Assembly: GCF_023264855.1 (NCBI RefSeq) | Contig: NZ_JAHFUW010000007.1 | Location: forward strand, 45,792-109,791 | DNA: 64,000 bases | Source: Herbiconiux sp. | Lineage (GTDB): Bacteria > Actinomycetota > Actinomycetes > Actinomycetales > Microbacteriaceae | Direction: 5' to 3' | Shown: positions 37,021 through 45,942 of the stretch, in pieces | How the letters are laid out: every line of letters begins with the position of its first letter | How positions within the stretch are numbered: position 1 is the first letter of the stretch | Notes under the pieces: model-generated | Database searches by the model: none | Told to the model about the DNA's origin: nothing | What the model saw: the letters and a program-made list of their open reading frames with translations, nothing else | Made by a program: the position numbers and the translations under genes

Positions 37021-37749
37021 GTGCTCACCAGACTCCGCGCCAAGCGCGACAACCTGCACCTCGGGCTGATGCTCGCCCTCACCTTCTCCACCGGGGTCGT
37101 GGATGCGGTGGGCTACCTGGGCCTGGACAAGGTGTTCGCCGGCAACATGACCGGCAACGTCGTCATCCTCGGCATGGCCCTCGCCGGGGCCGACGACCTG
37201 CCCTGGGTCGGCCCGCTGCTCGCGCTGTTCGCCTTCATGCTCGGCGCCGTCATCGGCGGCCGGGTGCTGCGCCCCGTCAAGGCCGGCTGGGCAACGCGCA
37301 CCACCTGGCTCTTCGCCGTCGTCGGCGCCGTGCTCGCCGGGCTCGCGATCGCCCTCTTCGTGATGAACGGCAAGCCGCCGCAGCCCTGGGAGCTCATCAT
37401 CACGGTCTTCCTCGCCACGGCGATGGGGCTGCAGGCGGCCACGGCCCGGCACATCGCGGTGAAGGACGTCACCACCGTGGTGGTCACCTCGACGATCACC
37501 GGATTCGCGGCCGACTCGCGGCTCGCCGGCGGCAAGGGCCAGCCCTGGTTCCGCCGGGCGGCCGCGATCGTGCTGATCGCCGCGGGCGCCGGCGTGGGCG
37601 CCCTCCTGCTCATGCTGCACATCGGGTGGGGCGTGGCCGTCGCGGCCCTCATCACGCTGATCGCCGCCCTGCTCGGCCACATCGCCGCCCACGTGAAGCA
37701 CACCCCCGCGCCGGCATCCGCCCCGGCCCCGGCCGAGACCGCCGCCTGA
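37021..37749 (+). CDS. DUF1275 (YoaK) family membrane protein
   Basis: A 242-aa integral membrane protein with six likely transmembrane segments. The family signature is near the N-terminus: LALTFSTGVVDAVGYLGL followed by FAGNMTGNVVILGMAL, and later TAMGLQAATARHIAVKDVTTVVVTSTITG. The function of the family is unknown; a transport role is often assumed. GTG at 37021 starts the basic LTRLRAKRDN stretch; an in-frame ATG at 36967 would add 18 residues and cannot be excluded. The end lies 12 bases from the convergent mutM stop. Confidence 0.85.
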   Translation: MLTRLRAKRDNLHLGLMLALTFSTGVVDAVGYLGLDKVFAGNMTGNVVILGMALAGADDLPWVGPLLALFAFMLGAVIGGRVLRPVKAGWATRTTWLFAVVGAVLAGLAIALFVMNGKPPQPWELIITVFLATAMGLQAATARHIAVKDVTTVVVTSTITGFAADSRLAGGKGQPWFRRAAAIVLIAAGAGVGALLLMLHIGWGVAVAALITLIAALLGHIAAHVKHTPAPASAPAPAETAA

Positions 37750-37761
37750 GAGACGATTCGG

Positions 37762-38727
37762 TCAGCGGGCGCGGAAGGGCCGCTGGCAGCGCGGGCAGAG
37801 GTGCGACGAGCGGTTCATGAACTGCTCGCGCACGATCGGCGTGCCGCACCGGGTGCAGGGCTTGCCCTGCTGACCATAGGCATTCAGGCTGTGCGAGAAG
37901 TACCCCGAAGCGCCGTTCACGTTCACGTACTGCGCGTCGAAGCTGGTGCCGCCCTCCGCCAGGGCCTTCTCGAGCACGATCCGCACCTCGGCGAGGAGCT
38001 CGCGCATCCGCGGTCGGGCCAGCTTGTCGGACGGGTACTCGTAGTGCAGGCGCGCCGCCCAGAGCGACTCGTCGGCGTAGATGTTGCCGATGCCCGAGAC
38101 CAGGGTCTGGTCGAGCAGGGCACGCTTGATCCCGGTGCGCTTGCGCCCGAGTGCGGCGAAGAAGCGCCCGTCGTCGAAGGCGGGGTCGAGCGGATCGCGC
38201 GCGATGTGCGCGACCTGCGACGGCACGCGCGCCCGCCAGGCCTCGACGTCATCCGCGGCTCCGAACCCGAAGTACCCGCCGGGCTGGCCGTCGGGTGTCG
38301 ACAGCAACCGGTCGACGGCCATCGACCCGAAGATGCGCTGGTCGACGAAGTTCACCCAGAACTCCCCGTGCTCCGGATGCTCGATCTGCAGCCGGATGCG
38401 CAGCAGCCCGTCTTCTTCGACGCCCGGCGTGCGCAGCAGCACCTGCCCGCTCATGCCGAGGTGAGCGACGAGAGCGCGCTCGACGGCATCGGGGTGGGAG
38501 CCGGCCTCGGCGGTCTCCGGCGCCGACAGCGGGAACCAGAGGAACTTGCCGCGGCGACCCGCCGCGAGCATCCGGCGCCCGGTCAGCAGGGCCTCGAACG
38601 ACCCCTCGAGTGGACTGTGCCTCTTGAGCGACCGCTGGTCGAACACCTCGACGCCCGTGATCAGCGCGCCCGAGACGGCGGGCTCGAGGCCGGCACGAAC
38701 GACCTCGACTTCGGGGAGCTCAGGCAC
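37762..38727 (-). CDS. mutM: Formamidopyrimidine-DNA glycosylase (Fpg)
   Basis: Base-excision repair enzyme, 321 aa, longer than the usual 270-290 because of loop insertions. After the initiator GTG comes the catalytic N-terminal PELPEVEVVRAGL (Pro2 nucleophile, Glu3). The helix-two-turn-helix is around LLDQTLVSGIGNIYADESLW. The C-terminal zinc finger is CTRCGTPIVREQF...CPRCQRPF. It removes oxidised purines such as 8-oxoG. The start overlaps the rnc stop by 8 bases, forming the conserved rpmF-rnc-mutM block. Confidence 0.95.
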   Translation of the reverse strand: MPELPEVEVVRAGLEPAVSGALITGVEVFDQRSLKRHSPLEGSFEALLTGRRMLAAGRRGKFLWFPLSAPETAEAGSHPDAVERALVAHLGMSGQVLLRTPGVEEDGLLRIRLQIEHPEHGEFWVNFVDQRIFGSMAVDRLLSTPDGQPGGYFGFGAADDVEAWRARVPSQVAHIARDPLDPAFDDGRFFAALGRKRTGIKRALLDQTLVSGIGNIYADESLWAARLHYEYPSDKLARPRMRELLAEVRIVLEKALAEGGTSFDAQYVNVNGASGYFSHSLNAYGQQGKPCTRCGTPIVREQFMNRSSHLCPRCQRPFRAR

Positions 38728-39463
38728 CGGATCCGGTACCTGCGGGAGTGCCCGCGGAACCGCCGAGCAGTGCGAACGCGGCCGCGGCGGCGAGCGACTC
38801 GGCCTGCTTCTTGCTCGACCCGCTGCCCGAGGCGGCGACCGTGGATCCGTCGGACACCGCACGCACCGACACGGTGGCCTCGAAGGTCTTGCGGTGATCG
38901 GGCCCGCTCTCCTGGATCTCGTAGACCGGAGCCTCGTACCCGAGCTGAGCCGCCCGCTCCTGGAGGGAGGTCTTCGGATCCATCGAGATGCCGAACCGCA
39001 GAGGATCGTTCGCGAGCGGCGACACGAGCCTCAGCACGAGTGCGGTCGCGACATCCGGGCCCTGATCGAGATAGGTGGCGCCGATCAGCGCTTCCATGGT
39101 GTCGGCGAGCAGGGAGGCCTTGTCGCGGCCTCCCGTGAGCTCTTCGCCGCGACCGAGCTTGAGATACGCCCCGAGTCCGATGGTCCGGGCGATCTCGGCG
39201 AGCGCCACGGTCGACACGAGCGAGGCCCGGCGCTTGGCGAGTTCCCCCTCGTCGAGCGCCGTGAACGTCGTGTAGAGCATCACCGTGACGGCTTGACCGA
39301 GGATCGAGTCGCCGAGGAACTCGAGGCGCTCGTTGGTGGGGATGCCGCCGTGCTCGTAGGAGTACGAGCGGTGCGTCAGCGCGAGATCGAGCAGGTCGGC
39401 GTCGAGGTCGATCTGCAGGGTCGCCAAAAGGTGCGATCGGTCTTCGGTGTAGTCAGAAGACAC
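38720..39463 (-). CDS. rnc: Ribonuclease III
   Basis: Double-strand RNA endonuclease, 247 aa. The catalytic signature NERLEFLGDSILG is at about residues 44-56, with the second acidic pair in DTMEALIGA. The C-terminal dsRNA-binding domain covers about 165-235 (DPKTSLQERAAQLGYEAPVYE, ending SGSSKKQAESLAAAAAFALL). It processes rRNA precursors and structured RNAs. GTG at 39463 is preferred because AAAGG lies 8 bases upstream; a GTG at 39472 is possible. It overlaps the mutM start and follows rpmF by 72 bases. Confidence 0.95.
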   Translation of the reverse strand: MSSDYTEDRSHLLATLQIDLDADLLDLALTHRSYSYEHGGIPTNERLEFLGDSILGQAVTVMLYTTFTALDEGELAKRRASLVSTVALAEIARTIGLGAYLKLGRGEELTGGRDKASLLADTMEALIGATYLDQGPDVATALVLRLVSPLANDPLRFGISMDPKTSLQERAAQLGYEAPVYEIQESGPDHRKTFEATVSVRAVSDGSTVAASGSGSSKKQAESLAAAAAFALLGGSAGTPAGTGSGA

Positions 39464-39535
39464 GGATCGCACCTTTCAGTAAGACCGCAGCCATCACGCT
39501 CGCGAAGTCACCTGCGCGAGCTCGTGAGGGTTTGA

Positions 39536-39739
39536 TCAGATGTCGGCGACCTTGCGGCCCTTGTACTCCATGAACAGCGGGGTGCCCGCGGAGTCTTCGA
39601 CGACCTTCGCGCGGTGCGGGAGGCTGTAGGTGGTCTTGCCGTTCTCGATGGTCTTGACGAGCGTGGGGACCTCGGCCTTCCACTGCGAACGACGCGCGTG
39701 GGTGTTGGAGCGTGACTGCTTCCGCTTCGGAACCGCCAT
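39536..39739 (-). CDS. rpmF: 50S ribosomal protein L32
   Basis: A 67-aa ribosomal protein. The N-terminus [20 protein letters not shown] is diagnostic of L32. The C-terminus lacks the paired CxxC zinc motif (it reads [13 protein letters not shown]), so this is the zinc-independent (C-minus) form. It lies in the usual order DUF177-rpmF-rnc-mutM. Confidence 0.96.
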   Translation of the reverse strand: MAVPKRKQSRSNTHARRSQWKAEVPTLVKTIENGKTTYSLPHRAKVVEDSAGTPLFMEYKGRKVADI

Positions 39740-39807
39740 GATTTTCTCTCTTCTTCTCGGCCTGCCCTGCGCTGTTCCGCACACGGCCGGGGTTCGTGGA
39801 CCCGCGA

Positions 39808-40368
39808 CTAGTTTTCGTCGGAGTCCGTGTCTTTGGAAGCTGCCACATTTCCGGACTGACTCAGTCCGGCCAGCGCCGACCATCTCGGATCGATCGCTTC
39901 GGGTGCAGGGGCCGCCGGCTGATCGGCCAGTCGCTCGCCCGTCACCGGGTCGAGGCCTGGGCAATCCGGCGTGCACACCGGCTGGAACGGCAGCGACAAA
40001 ACCACCGTATCCCTGATCAGAGGTTCTAGGTCGACATGGTCGTCGTGAACTTCGTGATCGAAAGCTTCGTCAGAAGAATACGCGAAAAGCTCCTGGAATT
40101 CGACTTCTACAGGCAGAGTGATCTCGCGCAGGCAGCGCCCGCACTCGCCGTCGGCCTCACTGGAGACCTCGGCGCTCACCAGAATGCCCTCGTGCACCGA
40201 CTCCAGACGCACGTCGACATGCAGTTCTTCACCGGCCTGAACGGCCACCAGGCCTTCGCCCAGCTTCTCCTTCACCGCCACGTCGAAGGAGTGCTCGCGC
40301 ATCTCCCCCGGCTTGTGGAGGAGGTCGCGCACGTTGACCGTGTAAGGGGTCTTCTTGAATGTGCTCAC
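39808..40368 (-). CDS. DUF177 (YceD) family protein
   Basis: A 186-aa protein of the YceD family, usually encoded directly before rpmF and linked to 23S rRNA maturation. Visible are the N-terminal [18 protein letters not shown], the cysteine pair in [20 protein letters not shown], an acidic middle ([21 protein letters not shown]) and [16 protein letters not shown]. The two Cys pairs could bind a metal. TAGGAT on the minus strand about 15 bases before the start is a likely -10 box. Confidence 0.9.
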   Translation of the reverse strand: MSTFKKTPYTVNVRDLLHKPGEMREHSFDVAVKEKLGEGLVAVQAGEELHVDVRLESVHEGILVSAEVSSEADGECGRCLREITLPVEVEFQELFAYSSDEAFDHEVHDDHVDLEPLIRDTVVLSLPFQPVCTPDCPGLDPVTGERLADQPAAPAPEAIDPRWSALAGLSQSGNVAASKDTDSDEN

Positions 40369-40407
40369 TACGAGATCCTACCCGAGTTCCCGGACACCGA
40401 GGCGGCG

Positions 40408-41349
40408 TCAGGCCGGGTAGGGCGGGTTGCGGTGGGCGTTGGCGGCGACCACCGCGTCGGCCTCGGCTCGGAGTGCGTCGACGACCGTGCGGACGGCGAG
40501 GCGCTCGGCGCGGTCGGGACGGATGAGCGCGAAGATGTGGCGTTCGGAGACGACACCGCGCAGGTTCTTCAGCACGATCTCGCTGCGGTAGGCGCCACCG
40601 GCCGTGTAGCAGGGCAGGATGGCGATGCCGAGACCGTTCGCCACGAAGGCTTCGGTCACCCGGGTGTCGCCGAAGCGCTGCACCACATTCATGGGCGTGC
40701 CGGCAGCGGTCGAGATGTCTTGGATGGCCTTCTCGAACGGGTAGCCCCAGGGCACGCCGATCCAGCGTTCGCCGATCAGGTCTTCGGGGTCGAGCAGCTC
40801 TTTCGAAGCCAGCGGATGCCCGGGCGGCAGAGCGATGTCCAGCGGCTCGGTCATCAACTTCACGACCGTGATCTCGTTCGAGGGCCAGTTCATGGCCGCG
40901 GGTGAGGCCGTGTGCGCCAGCACGATGTCGAAGTCGGCCGTGAGCGCCGGGAAGTCGTCGCTCTCGGGATCCCGATCCGAGCAGTGCAGGGTGAGCCCGC
41001 CGATCGCGTCCAATCGCTTCACGGTTCCCGGCAGCAGCATCTGCCCGCCGGTCGGGAAGGTGGCCAGCGACACCTCGCCGGTCGGGTCGTTGCGGAACTC
41101 GTCCCACAGCGCATTGGCGTGCTCGATGGCCACGGCCACATCGGCGGCGCTGCGTGCGAGGGCACGCCCGGCATCCGTCAGCACGATGCCGCGGCCGGCC
41201 TTCTCGGTCAGCGGCAGCCCGGCCTCGCGCTCGAGCACGCGCAGCTGCTGCGAGACCGCCGACGGGGTGCGGTGGGTCGCGCGAGCGACCTCGGTGATGC
41301 TTCCTCGCTCGGCGAGTTCGCGCAGCAGTTCTAACCGACGTACGTCCAT
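40408..41349 (-). CDS. LysR family transcriptional regulator
   Basis: A 313-aa regulator. The winged helix-turn-helix is at residues 1-60 (MDVRRLELLRELAERGSITE, HRTPSAVSQQLRVLEREAG), and the LysR substrate-binding domain covers about 90-295. It is divergent from a small membrane-protein gene; the gap contains the palindrome CAATCGATTG (41379-41388) and a TTGTGCTTAACA stretch that might be its binding region. The target could be the neighbouring aminotransferase gene, but nothing in the sequence proves it. Confidence 0.92.
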   Translation of the reverse strand: MDVRRLELLRELAERGSITEVARATHRTPSAVSQQLRVLEREAGLPLTEKAGRGIVLTDAGRALARSAADVAVAIEHANALWDEFRNDPTGEVSLATFPTGGQMLLPGTVKRLDAIGGLTLHCSDRDPESDDFPALTADFDIVLAHTASPAAMNWPSNEITVVKLMTEPLDIALPPGHPLASKELLDPEDLIGERWIGVPWGYPFEKAIQDISTAAGTPMNVVQRFGDTRVTEAFVANGLGIAILPCYTAGGAYRSEIVLKNLRGVVSERHIFALIRPDRAERLAVRTVVDALRAEADAVVAANAHRNPPYPA

Positions 41350-41466
41350 GTAGCGACTCTACACCGTAGCTGCAGAATCAATCGATTGTGCTTAACACCG
41401 CAGCACTGCCACGGTGAAGTCATCCGGCCCGGCAGACGGCCGGAGCATCCACCCGAGGAGGCCCCC

Positions 41467-41625
41467 ATGATGATCGCACTGGTTCTGTTCGCGCTGGTCG
41501 CCCTGGCCGGCATCGCCGGCTCGATCGCCGTGCTTGCCCGCGACGGCTACCGCCGCGAGCCCGCCCGGCGACCGGCCGGCTGGTATCAGACGGTCGATCC
41601 GAGCGAGGCGAACGCCTCGTCGTAG
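41467..41625 (+). CDS. Small single-pass membrane protein
   Basis: A 52-aa protein with one hydrophobic helix (MIALVLFALVALAGIAGSIA) followed by a basic, Arg-rich tail (RDGYRREPARRPAGWY). GAGGAG 5-9 bases upstream fixes the ATG. Small proteins of this form are common in actinobacteria but have no known function. Its last 40 bases overlap the convergent aminotransferase gene, so the two 3' ends are antisense to each other. Confidence 0.65.
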   Translation: MMIALVLFALVALAGIAGSIAVLARDGYRREPARRPAGWYQTVDPSEANASS

Positions 41626-42923
41626 ATCGCCAGCGCCCTCTGCACCTCGGCATCCGTCACCACGCACGGCGGCACCACGTGCAGCCGGTTGTCGGCGAAG
41701 AAGGGCAGCAGCCCGCGCGCCAGCAGTGCAGCCTTCAGTTCGCCGATGACGGATGCCGGCACGGGCGCGTGCGTCGACCGGTCACTCACCAGGTCGAGCG
41801 CCCAGAACACGCCGAGCCCTCGCACCTCGCCGATGATCTCGTACTTCGCGGCCAACTCGGCGAGCCCGGGAGCCAGCAGTTCGCGGCCGATCCGCTCGGC
41901 GTTGGCGACGATGCCCTCCGACTCCATGGCGTCGATCGTGCCGACGATCGCGGCCATGGCCAGCGGATGCCCCGAGTACGTCAGTCCGCCCGGGAAGACG
42001 GCGTCGTCGAACACCTCGGCGATCGACGGAGAGATGATCACGCCGCCGGCCGGGACGTAGCCCGAGTTCACTCCCTTGGCGAAGGTGATGAGGTCGGGCT
42101 CGACGAGCCTGCCCTCCTGCGAGGCGAGCGACTGGAACGCGAACCAACCTCCGGTGCGCCCGAACCCGGCCATCACCTCGTCGAAGATCAGCACGATCCC
42201 GTACTTGTCGGCCAGCGCCCGCACCCCGCTGAGGTACCCGGGCGGCGGCACGAGCACGCCCGCGGTGCCGGGGACGGTCTCGATCAGGATCGCGGCGATC
42301 CCCGCCGGTCCCTCGGCCTGAATGATCCGCTCGAGGTGATGCAGCGCCCGTGAGCACTCCTCCTCGACCGACGACGACCAGAACTCCGAGCGGTAGGCGA
42401 ACGGCCCGAAGAAGTGCGCGTGTCCCCGCGCATACTCGTTCGGCACCCGCCGCCAGTCGCCGGTGGCCACCACGGCAGCCCCCGTGTTCCCGTGGTACGA
42501 CCGGTACTGCGACAGCACCTTGTCCCGCCCCGTGTAGAGCCGCGCCATCCGGATCGCGTTCTCATTGGCATCCGCACCACCGTTGGTGAAGAACACCTTG
42601 CTGAACGACGACCCGGCCTTCTCCAGAATCCGCTGGGCAGCCTTGCCTCGCGTCAGGTTCGCGTGAGCCGGCGCCACTGTCGTCAGCAGGTCGGCCTGCG
42701 CCTTGATGGCGTCGACGACCGCCGGATGCTGATGCCCGATGTTCGTGTTCACCAGCTGCGACGAGAAGTCGAGATACTCGTTCCCTTCGAAGTCCCACAC
42801 CGTGGAGCCGGCCCCACCGGCGATCACCATCGGCTTCAACGCCCCCTGTGCCGACCACGAATGGAACACGTGCGCCCGATCCAACTCAAGCGCCAGCTGC
42901 TGGTCTCCCGGATCGAGTTCCAT
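41586..42923 (-). CDS. Class III aminotransferase (probable beta-alanine transaminase)
   Basis: Fold-type I PLP enzyme, 445 aa. The PLP-binding Asp lies in VLIFDEVMAGFGRTGG, the Schiff-base Lys in TFAKGVNSGYVPAGG, and the phosphate-binding region includes FTNGGADANENAIRMAR. Omega-amino-acid:pyruvate transaminases share these features. In a cluster with dihydropyrimidinase and beta-ureidopropionase the expected substrate is beta-alanine (or 3-aminoisobutyrate), giving malonate semialdehyde. AAAAGGA lies just before the ATG. A strong hairpin separates it from the ABC genes upstream, so it may have its own promoter. Confidence 0.9.
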   Translation of the reverse strand: MELDPGDQQLALELDRAHVFHSWSAQGALKPMVIAGGAGSTVWDFEGNEYLDFSSQLVNTNIGHQHPAVVDAIKAQADLLTTVAPAHANLTRGKAAQRILEKAGSSFSKVFFTNGGADANENAIRMARLYTGRDKVLSQYRSYHGNTGAAVVATGDWRRVPNEYARGHAHFFGPFAYRSEFWSSSVEEECSRALHHLERIIQAEGPAGIAAILIETVPGTAGVLVPPPGYLSGVRALADKYGIVLIFDEVMAGFGRTGGWFAFQSLASQEGRLVEPDLITFAKGVNSGYVPAGGVIISPSIAEVFDDAVFPGGLTYSGHPLAMAAIVGTIDAMESEGIVANAERIGRELLAPGLAELAAKYEIIGEVRGLGVFWALDLVSDRSTHAPVPASVIGELKAALLARGLLPFFADNRLHVVPPCVVTDAEVQRALAIYDEAFASLGSTV

Positions 42924-42971
42924 TCCTTTTCCCTACTTCTCTTCTGTCTGCATCGACTTGTACAACATCAA

Positions 42972-43054
42972 GGTGATCCGGGGGTGTTTCCGCCTCAGCC
43001 GCCTTTGAGCTCCGCTCAACCCCTAGGCGGAGGTGGAAACACCCCCGGATCACC
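42972..43054 (-). terminator. Long perfect hairpin after the ABC binding-protein gene
   Basis: GGTGATCCGGGGGTGTTTCC at 42972-42991 pairs perfectly with 43035-43054 (20 bp), and the inner bases continue an imperfect stem. It lies 11 bases past the binding-protein stop on the minus strand, before the aminotransferase gene. Confidence 0.75.
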
Positions 43055-43065
43055 GACCGGCGAGG

Positions 43066-44238
43066 TTACTCGCCGCCCGCCTTGAGCGTCACATCGATCG
43101 GCTTGTAGTCCGACCCCATGACATCCACACCCTCATCCTTCAACTCAGCCAGAGCCTTCTCCACGTACTCGTTGGAGAACGCACTAGCCGGCGGCTCCTC
43201 CGTGATCACGGTCGCGCCGGTCTCGTTGGGCGTGTCCATCGCGATGGAGACCGTCTGGTCCCACTGGTCCTGGTTGATGGTGCCGACGCCCGAGGTGGAG
43301 GGCCAGATCAGCTTGTTGACCTCGTTGGTCATCCAGAGCTGGTGGCTCTCGCCGAGCTGCGAGCCCGCGGCGGTCACGATCTTCGCGGCCTCCTCGGGGT
43401 TGTCGCGGGCGTAGGCCCAGCCCTCGATCGAGGCCTTGATGAACTTCACCGCGGTGTCGGCGTAGTCGGCGTCGTCGGCCAGGCGGTCGCTGTCGGCCCA
43501 GATGGCGTCCTGCAGCATGGCCGTGCCCTCGGTGTTCCAGTCGATCACGTTGAGCTCGTCGGGGGTGAAGAGCTCGCCGGTCGCGGGGTTCACCGACTCG
43601 AGAACCTGCGCGTACTCGTTGTAGGTCATCGCCTGGGCGGCCTGGATGTCGCCGGCCAGGAAGCCGTTCATGTCGAAGGCCTGCGAGACGAGCGAGATGT
43701 CGGAGAGGTTCACCTTGTCCTTCGCCATGCCGGCGAACAGCTCCCACTCGTTGCCGTAGCCCCAACTGCCGACGGTCTTGCCCTTGAGGTCGGCGACCGA
43801 GGTGATGTTCTGGTCCTTCATCGAGATCTGGGTGGTGCCCGAGCGCTCGAAGATCTGGGCGATGTCGGTGACGGCCGCGCCCTGCTCGATCGAGCCGAGC
43901 ACCTTCGGCACCCAGGAGATGGCGAAGTCGGCGTCACCGCCGGTGAGCACGTCGATCGGCACGATGTCGGCCGCACCCTCGAGGATGGTGACGTCGAGCC
44001 CTTCCTTCTCGTAGAAGCCCTGGTCGAGTGCGGCGTAGTAGCCGGCGAACTGGGCCTGCGAGAACCACTGCAACTGCAGGCTCACCGGGGTCAGGTCGCC
44101 GGATGCGGCGTCGGTGGAGTCGCCGGAGCCCGAGCTCGAGCCTCCGCTGGAACAGCCGGCGAGCGCGAGTGCCGTGACGGCGAGCGCTCCGACGCCCCCA
44201 ATGACACGGGCCCGAATGAGACGTGTGCTGCGTTTCAT
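43066..44238 (-). CDS. ABC substrate-binding lipoprotein, NMT1/THI5 family
   Basis: A 390-aa lipoprotein: signal peptide, lipobox LAGC (Cys29), Ser/Gly linker. The start of the mature domain (VSLQLQWFSQAQFAGYYAAL, then DQGFYEKEGLDVTI) is the hallmark of NMT1/THI5-like proteins that bind pyrimidine precursors, sulfonates or related compounds. With the two permease genes and the ATPase gene upstream it makes an importer inside the pyrimidine cluster, so a pyrimidine base or its degradation intermediate is the likely ligand. GGAGG is well placed before the ATG. Confidence 0.9.
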   Translation of the reverse strand: MKRSTRLIRARVIGGVGALAVTALALAGCSSGGSSSGSGDSTDAASGDLTPVSLQLQWFSQAQFAGYYAALDQGFYEKEGLDVTILEGAADIVPIDVLTGGDADFAISWVPKVLGSIEQGAAVTDIAQIFERSGTTQISMKDQNITSVADLKGKTVGSWGYGNEWELFAGMAKDKVNLSDISLVSQAFDMNGFLAGDIQAAQAMTYNEYAQVLESVNPATGELFTPDELNVIDWNTEGTAMLQDAIWADSDRLADDADYADTAVKFIKASIEGWAYARDNPEEAAKIVTAAGSQLGESHQLWMTNEVNKLIWPSTSGVGTINQDQWDQTVSIAMDTPNETGATVITEEPPASAFSNEYVEKALAELKDEGVDVMGSDYKPIDVTLKAGGE

Positions 44239-44335
44239 GCTTCCTCCTAATGGGTGATGCTGCGTGTGCTGCGGATGGTGCGGGTGGAGCGACCGGATGC
44301 GGGTGGTGCGAGGCATCCGGGGTCTGGTGGGCCGG

Positions 44336-45109
44336 CTACCGGCTCGGCTTGTAGTGCCGGGTCGCGAAGGTCTCGATGCCGAGGGTGACGCAGTAGAAGA
44401 GGAGCCCGACGAGGATGGCGCCGAGCACGTACGCCCAGGCCAGCTGGTAGTTCGACGACGAGGCGGCCGAGGTGATCGATTTGCCGAGGCCGCCGACGGG
44501 GCCGCCGAAGTACTCGGCGATCAGCGCCGAGATCACGGCGAGACTCGACGCGATCCGCAGCCCGGTGAAGATGAACGGCAGGGCACCGGGCACGGTGACC
44601 GTGCGGGTGGTCTGCCAGGCGGATGCCGCATAGACGTGCATCAGGTCGCGATGCACCGGGCGCACCTGCCGAAGTCCCCTCAGCGTGTTGATGTACACCG
44701 GGATGAACACGGCGATCGCCGCGACGAGCTGCCGCGCGGTCTCGGCTCCCGCCCCGAACATCGTGTAGAGCACGGGGGCGAGGGCCACGATCGGCACCAC
44801 GGCGAGCGCGGCGATCACGGCCGCGCTGAGCTCGTCGATCACCCGGATGAGGGCCGAGATGATGGCGAACAGGATGCCCAGCACTCCCCCGATGACGAGC
44901 CCCACGAGGGCGTTGCCACCGGTGACCAGAGCGCCCGCGAGCACGGTGTCGAAGTTCGAACCGAACTGCTCGCCGATCGCCAGCGGGCCCGGCACGATGA
45001 ACGGTTTGATCTCGAACGCCACGATCAGCAGCTGCCAGAGCGCGAGCGCGGCCACGCCGAGCAGCACCGGCGCGAGCACGGTGCGCAGGCGGCCGGCGGA
45101 GGCGTTCAT
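44336..45109 (-). CDS. ABC transporter permease (pyrimidine-type importer), subunit 2
   Basis: A 257-aa SsuC/ThiX-type permease with six hydrophobic segments. The ATPase-docking loop is around HVYAASAWQTTRTVTVPGALPFIFTG. It overlaps the ATPase gene by four bases. Its partner is the permease at 45939, so the membrane part is probably a heterodimer, unlike the single-permease importer at 1.7 kb. The 97-base gap to the lipoprotein gene holds no clear element besides its ribosome site. Confidence 0.92.
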   Translation of the reverse strand: MNASAGRLRTVLAPVLLGVAALALWQLLIVAFEIKPFIVPGPLAIGEQFGSNFDTVLAGALVTGGNALVGLVIGGVLGILFAIISALIRVIDELSAAVIAALAVVPIVALAPVLYTMFGAGAETARQLVAAIAVFIPVYINTLRGLRQVRPVHRDLMHVYAASAWQTTRTVTVPGALPFIFTGLRIASSLAVISALIAEYFGGPVGGLGKSITSAASSSNYQLAWAYVLGAILVGLLFYCVTLGIETFATRHYKPSR

Positions 45110-45942
45110 CGGGTCTCCACCCCGCGGATGCCGACCGGCGCCTCGCCGTGCAGCAGTTCGCGCACCTTGCTGACGTTCTCGAAGAAGGCCTCGTTCTCGC
45201 GCAGCTGCTCGGTGCGCTCGGAGGCGCTGCCGAGCGACACGGTCAGGATGTCGCGGATGCGGCCGGGCCGAGGCGACATGACGACGACGCGGTTGGAGAG
45301 GTACACGGCCTCGGGGATGGAGTGGGTGACGAACACGACGGCGGCACCGGTCTCGGCGGTGACGCGCACGAGCTCGGTCTGCATCCGCTCACGGGTCATC
45401 TCGTCGAGCGCGCCGAACGGCTCGTCCATCAGCAGCAGTCGCGGGCTCTCGGCGAGCGAGCGGGCGATCGCGACGCGCTGCTGCATGCCGCCCGAGAGCT
45501 GGTCGGGATAGCTCTCGGCGAAGTCGGAGAGGCCGACGAGCGAAAGCAGTTCGGCCGACCGCGCCTTGCGGGCGGCGGCGCCCACGCCGTGCAGCTCGAG
45601 CGGCAGTTCGATGTTCGCCGTGACCGTGCGCCAGGGCAGCAGGCCCGCCTGCTGGAAGGCGATGCCGTACTCCTGGTCGATCCGGGCCTGGCGCGCGGTC
45701 TTGCCGAACACCGAGATCGTGCCCGTGGTGGGAGTGTCGAGATCGGCGATCAGGCGCAGCAGGGTCGACTTGCCGCATCCGGAGGGCCCGATCAACGACA
45801 CGAATTCGCCCGGTGCGACCGTGAGTTCGATCTTCTCCAGCGCCGTGATGGTGGCCTTCTTCTTGCCGGTGAAGATCTTGTCGACCCCGGTGACCTGAAG
45901 GGCGGCCACCTCGACGGCGGATGCTGCGGATGCCTCGCTCAC
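45106..45942 (-). CDS. ABC transporter ATP-binding protein (pyrimidine-type importer)
   Basis: A 278-aa ATPase. Walker A GPSGCGKST, Q-loop FQQAGLLPW, signature LSGGMQQR, Walker B LLLMDEPFGALDE and H-loop FVTHSIPEA are all intact. GTG at 45942 overlaps the upstream permease stop (GTGA) and the stop overlaps the downstream permease start, so the importer genes are tightly coupled. Confidence 0.93.
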   Translation of the reverse strand: MSEASAASAVEVAALQVTGVDKIFTGKKKATITALEKIELTVAPGEFVSLIGPSGCGKSTLLRLIADLDTPTTGTISVFGKTARQARIDQEYGIAFQQAGLLPWRTVTANIELPLELHGVGAAARKARSAELLSLVGLSDFAESYPDQLSGGMQQRVAIARSLAESPRLLLMDEPFGALDEMTRERMQTELVRVTAETGAAVVFVTHSIPEAVYLSNRVVVMSPRPGRIRDILTVSLGSASERTEQLRENEAFFENVSKVRELLHGEAPVGIRGVETR

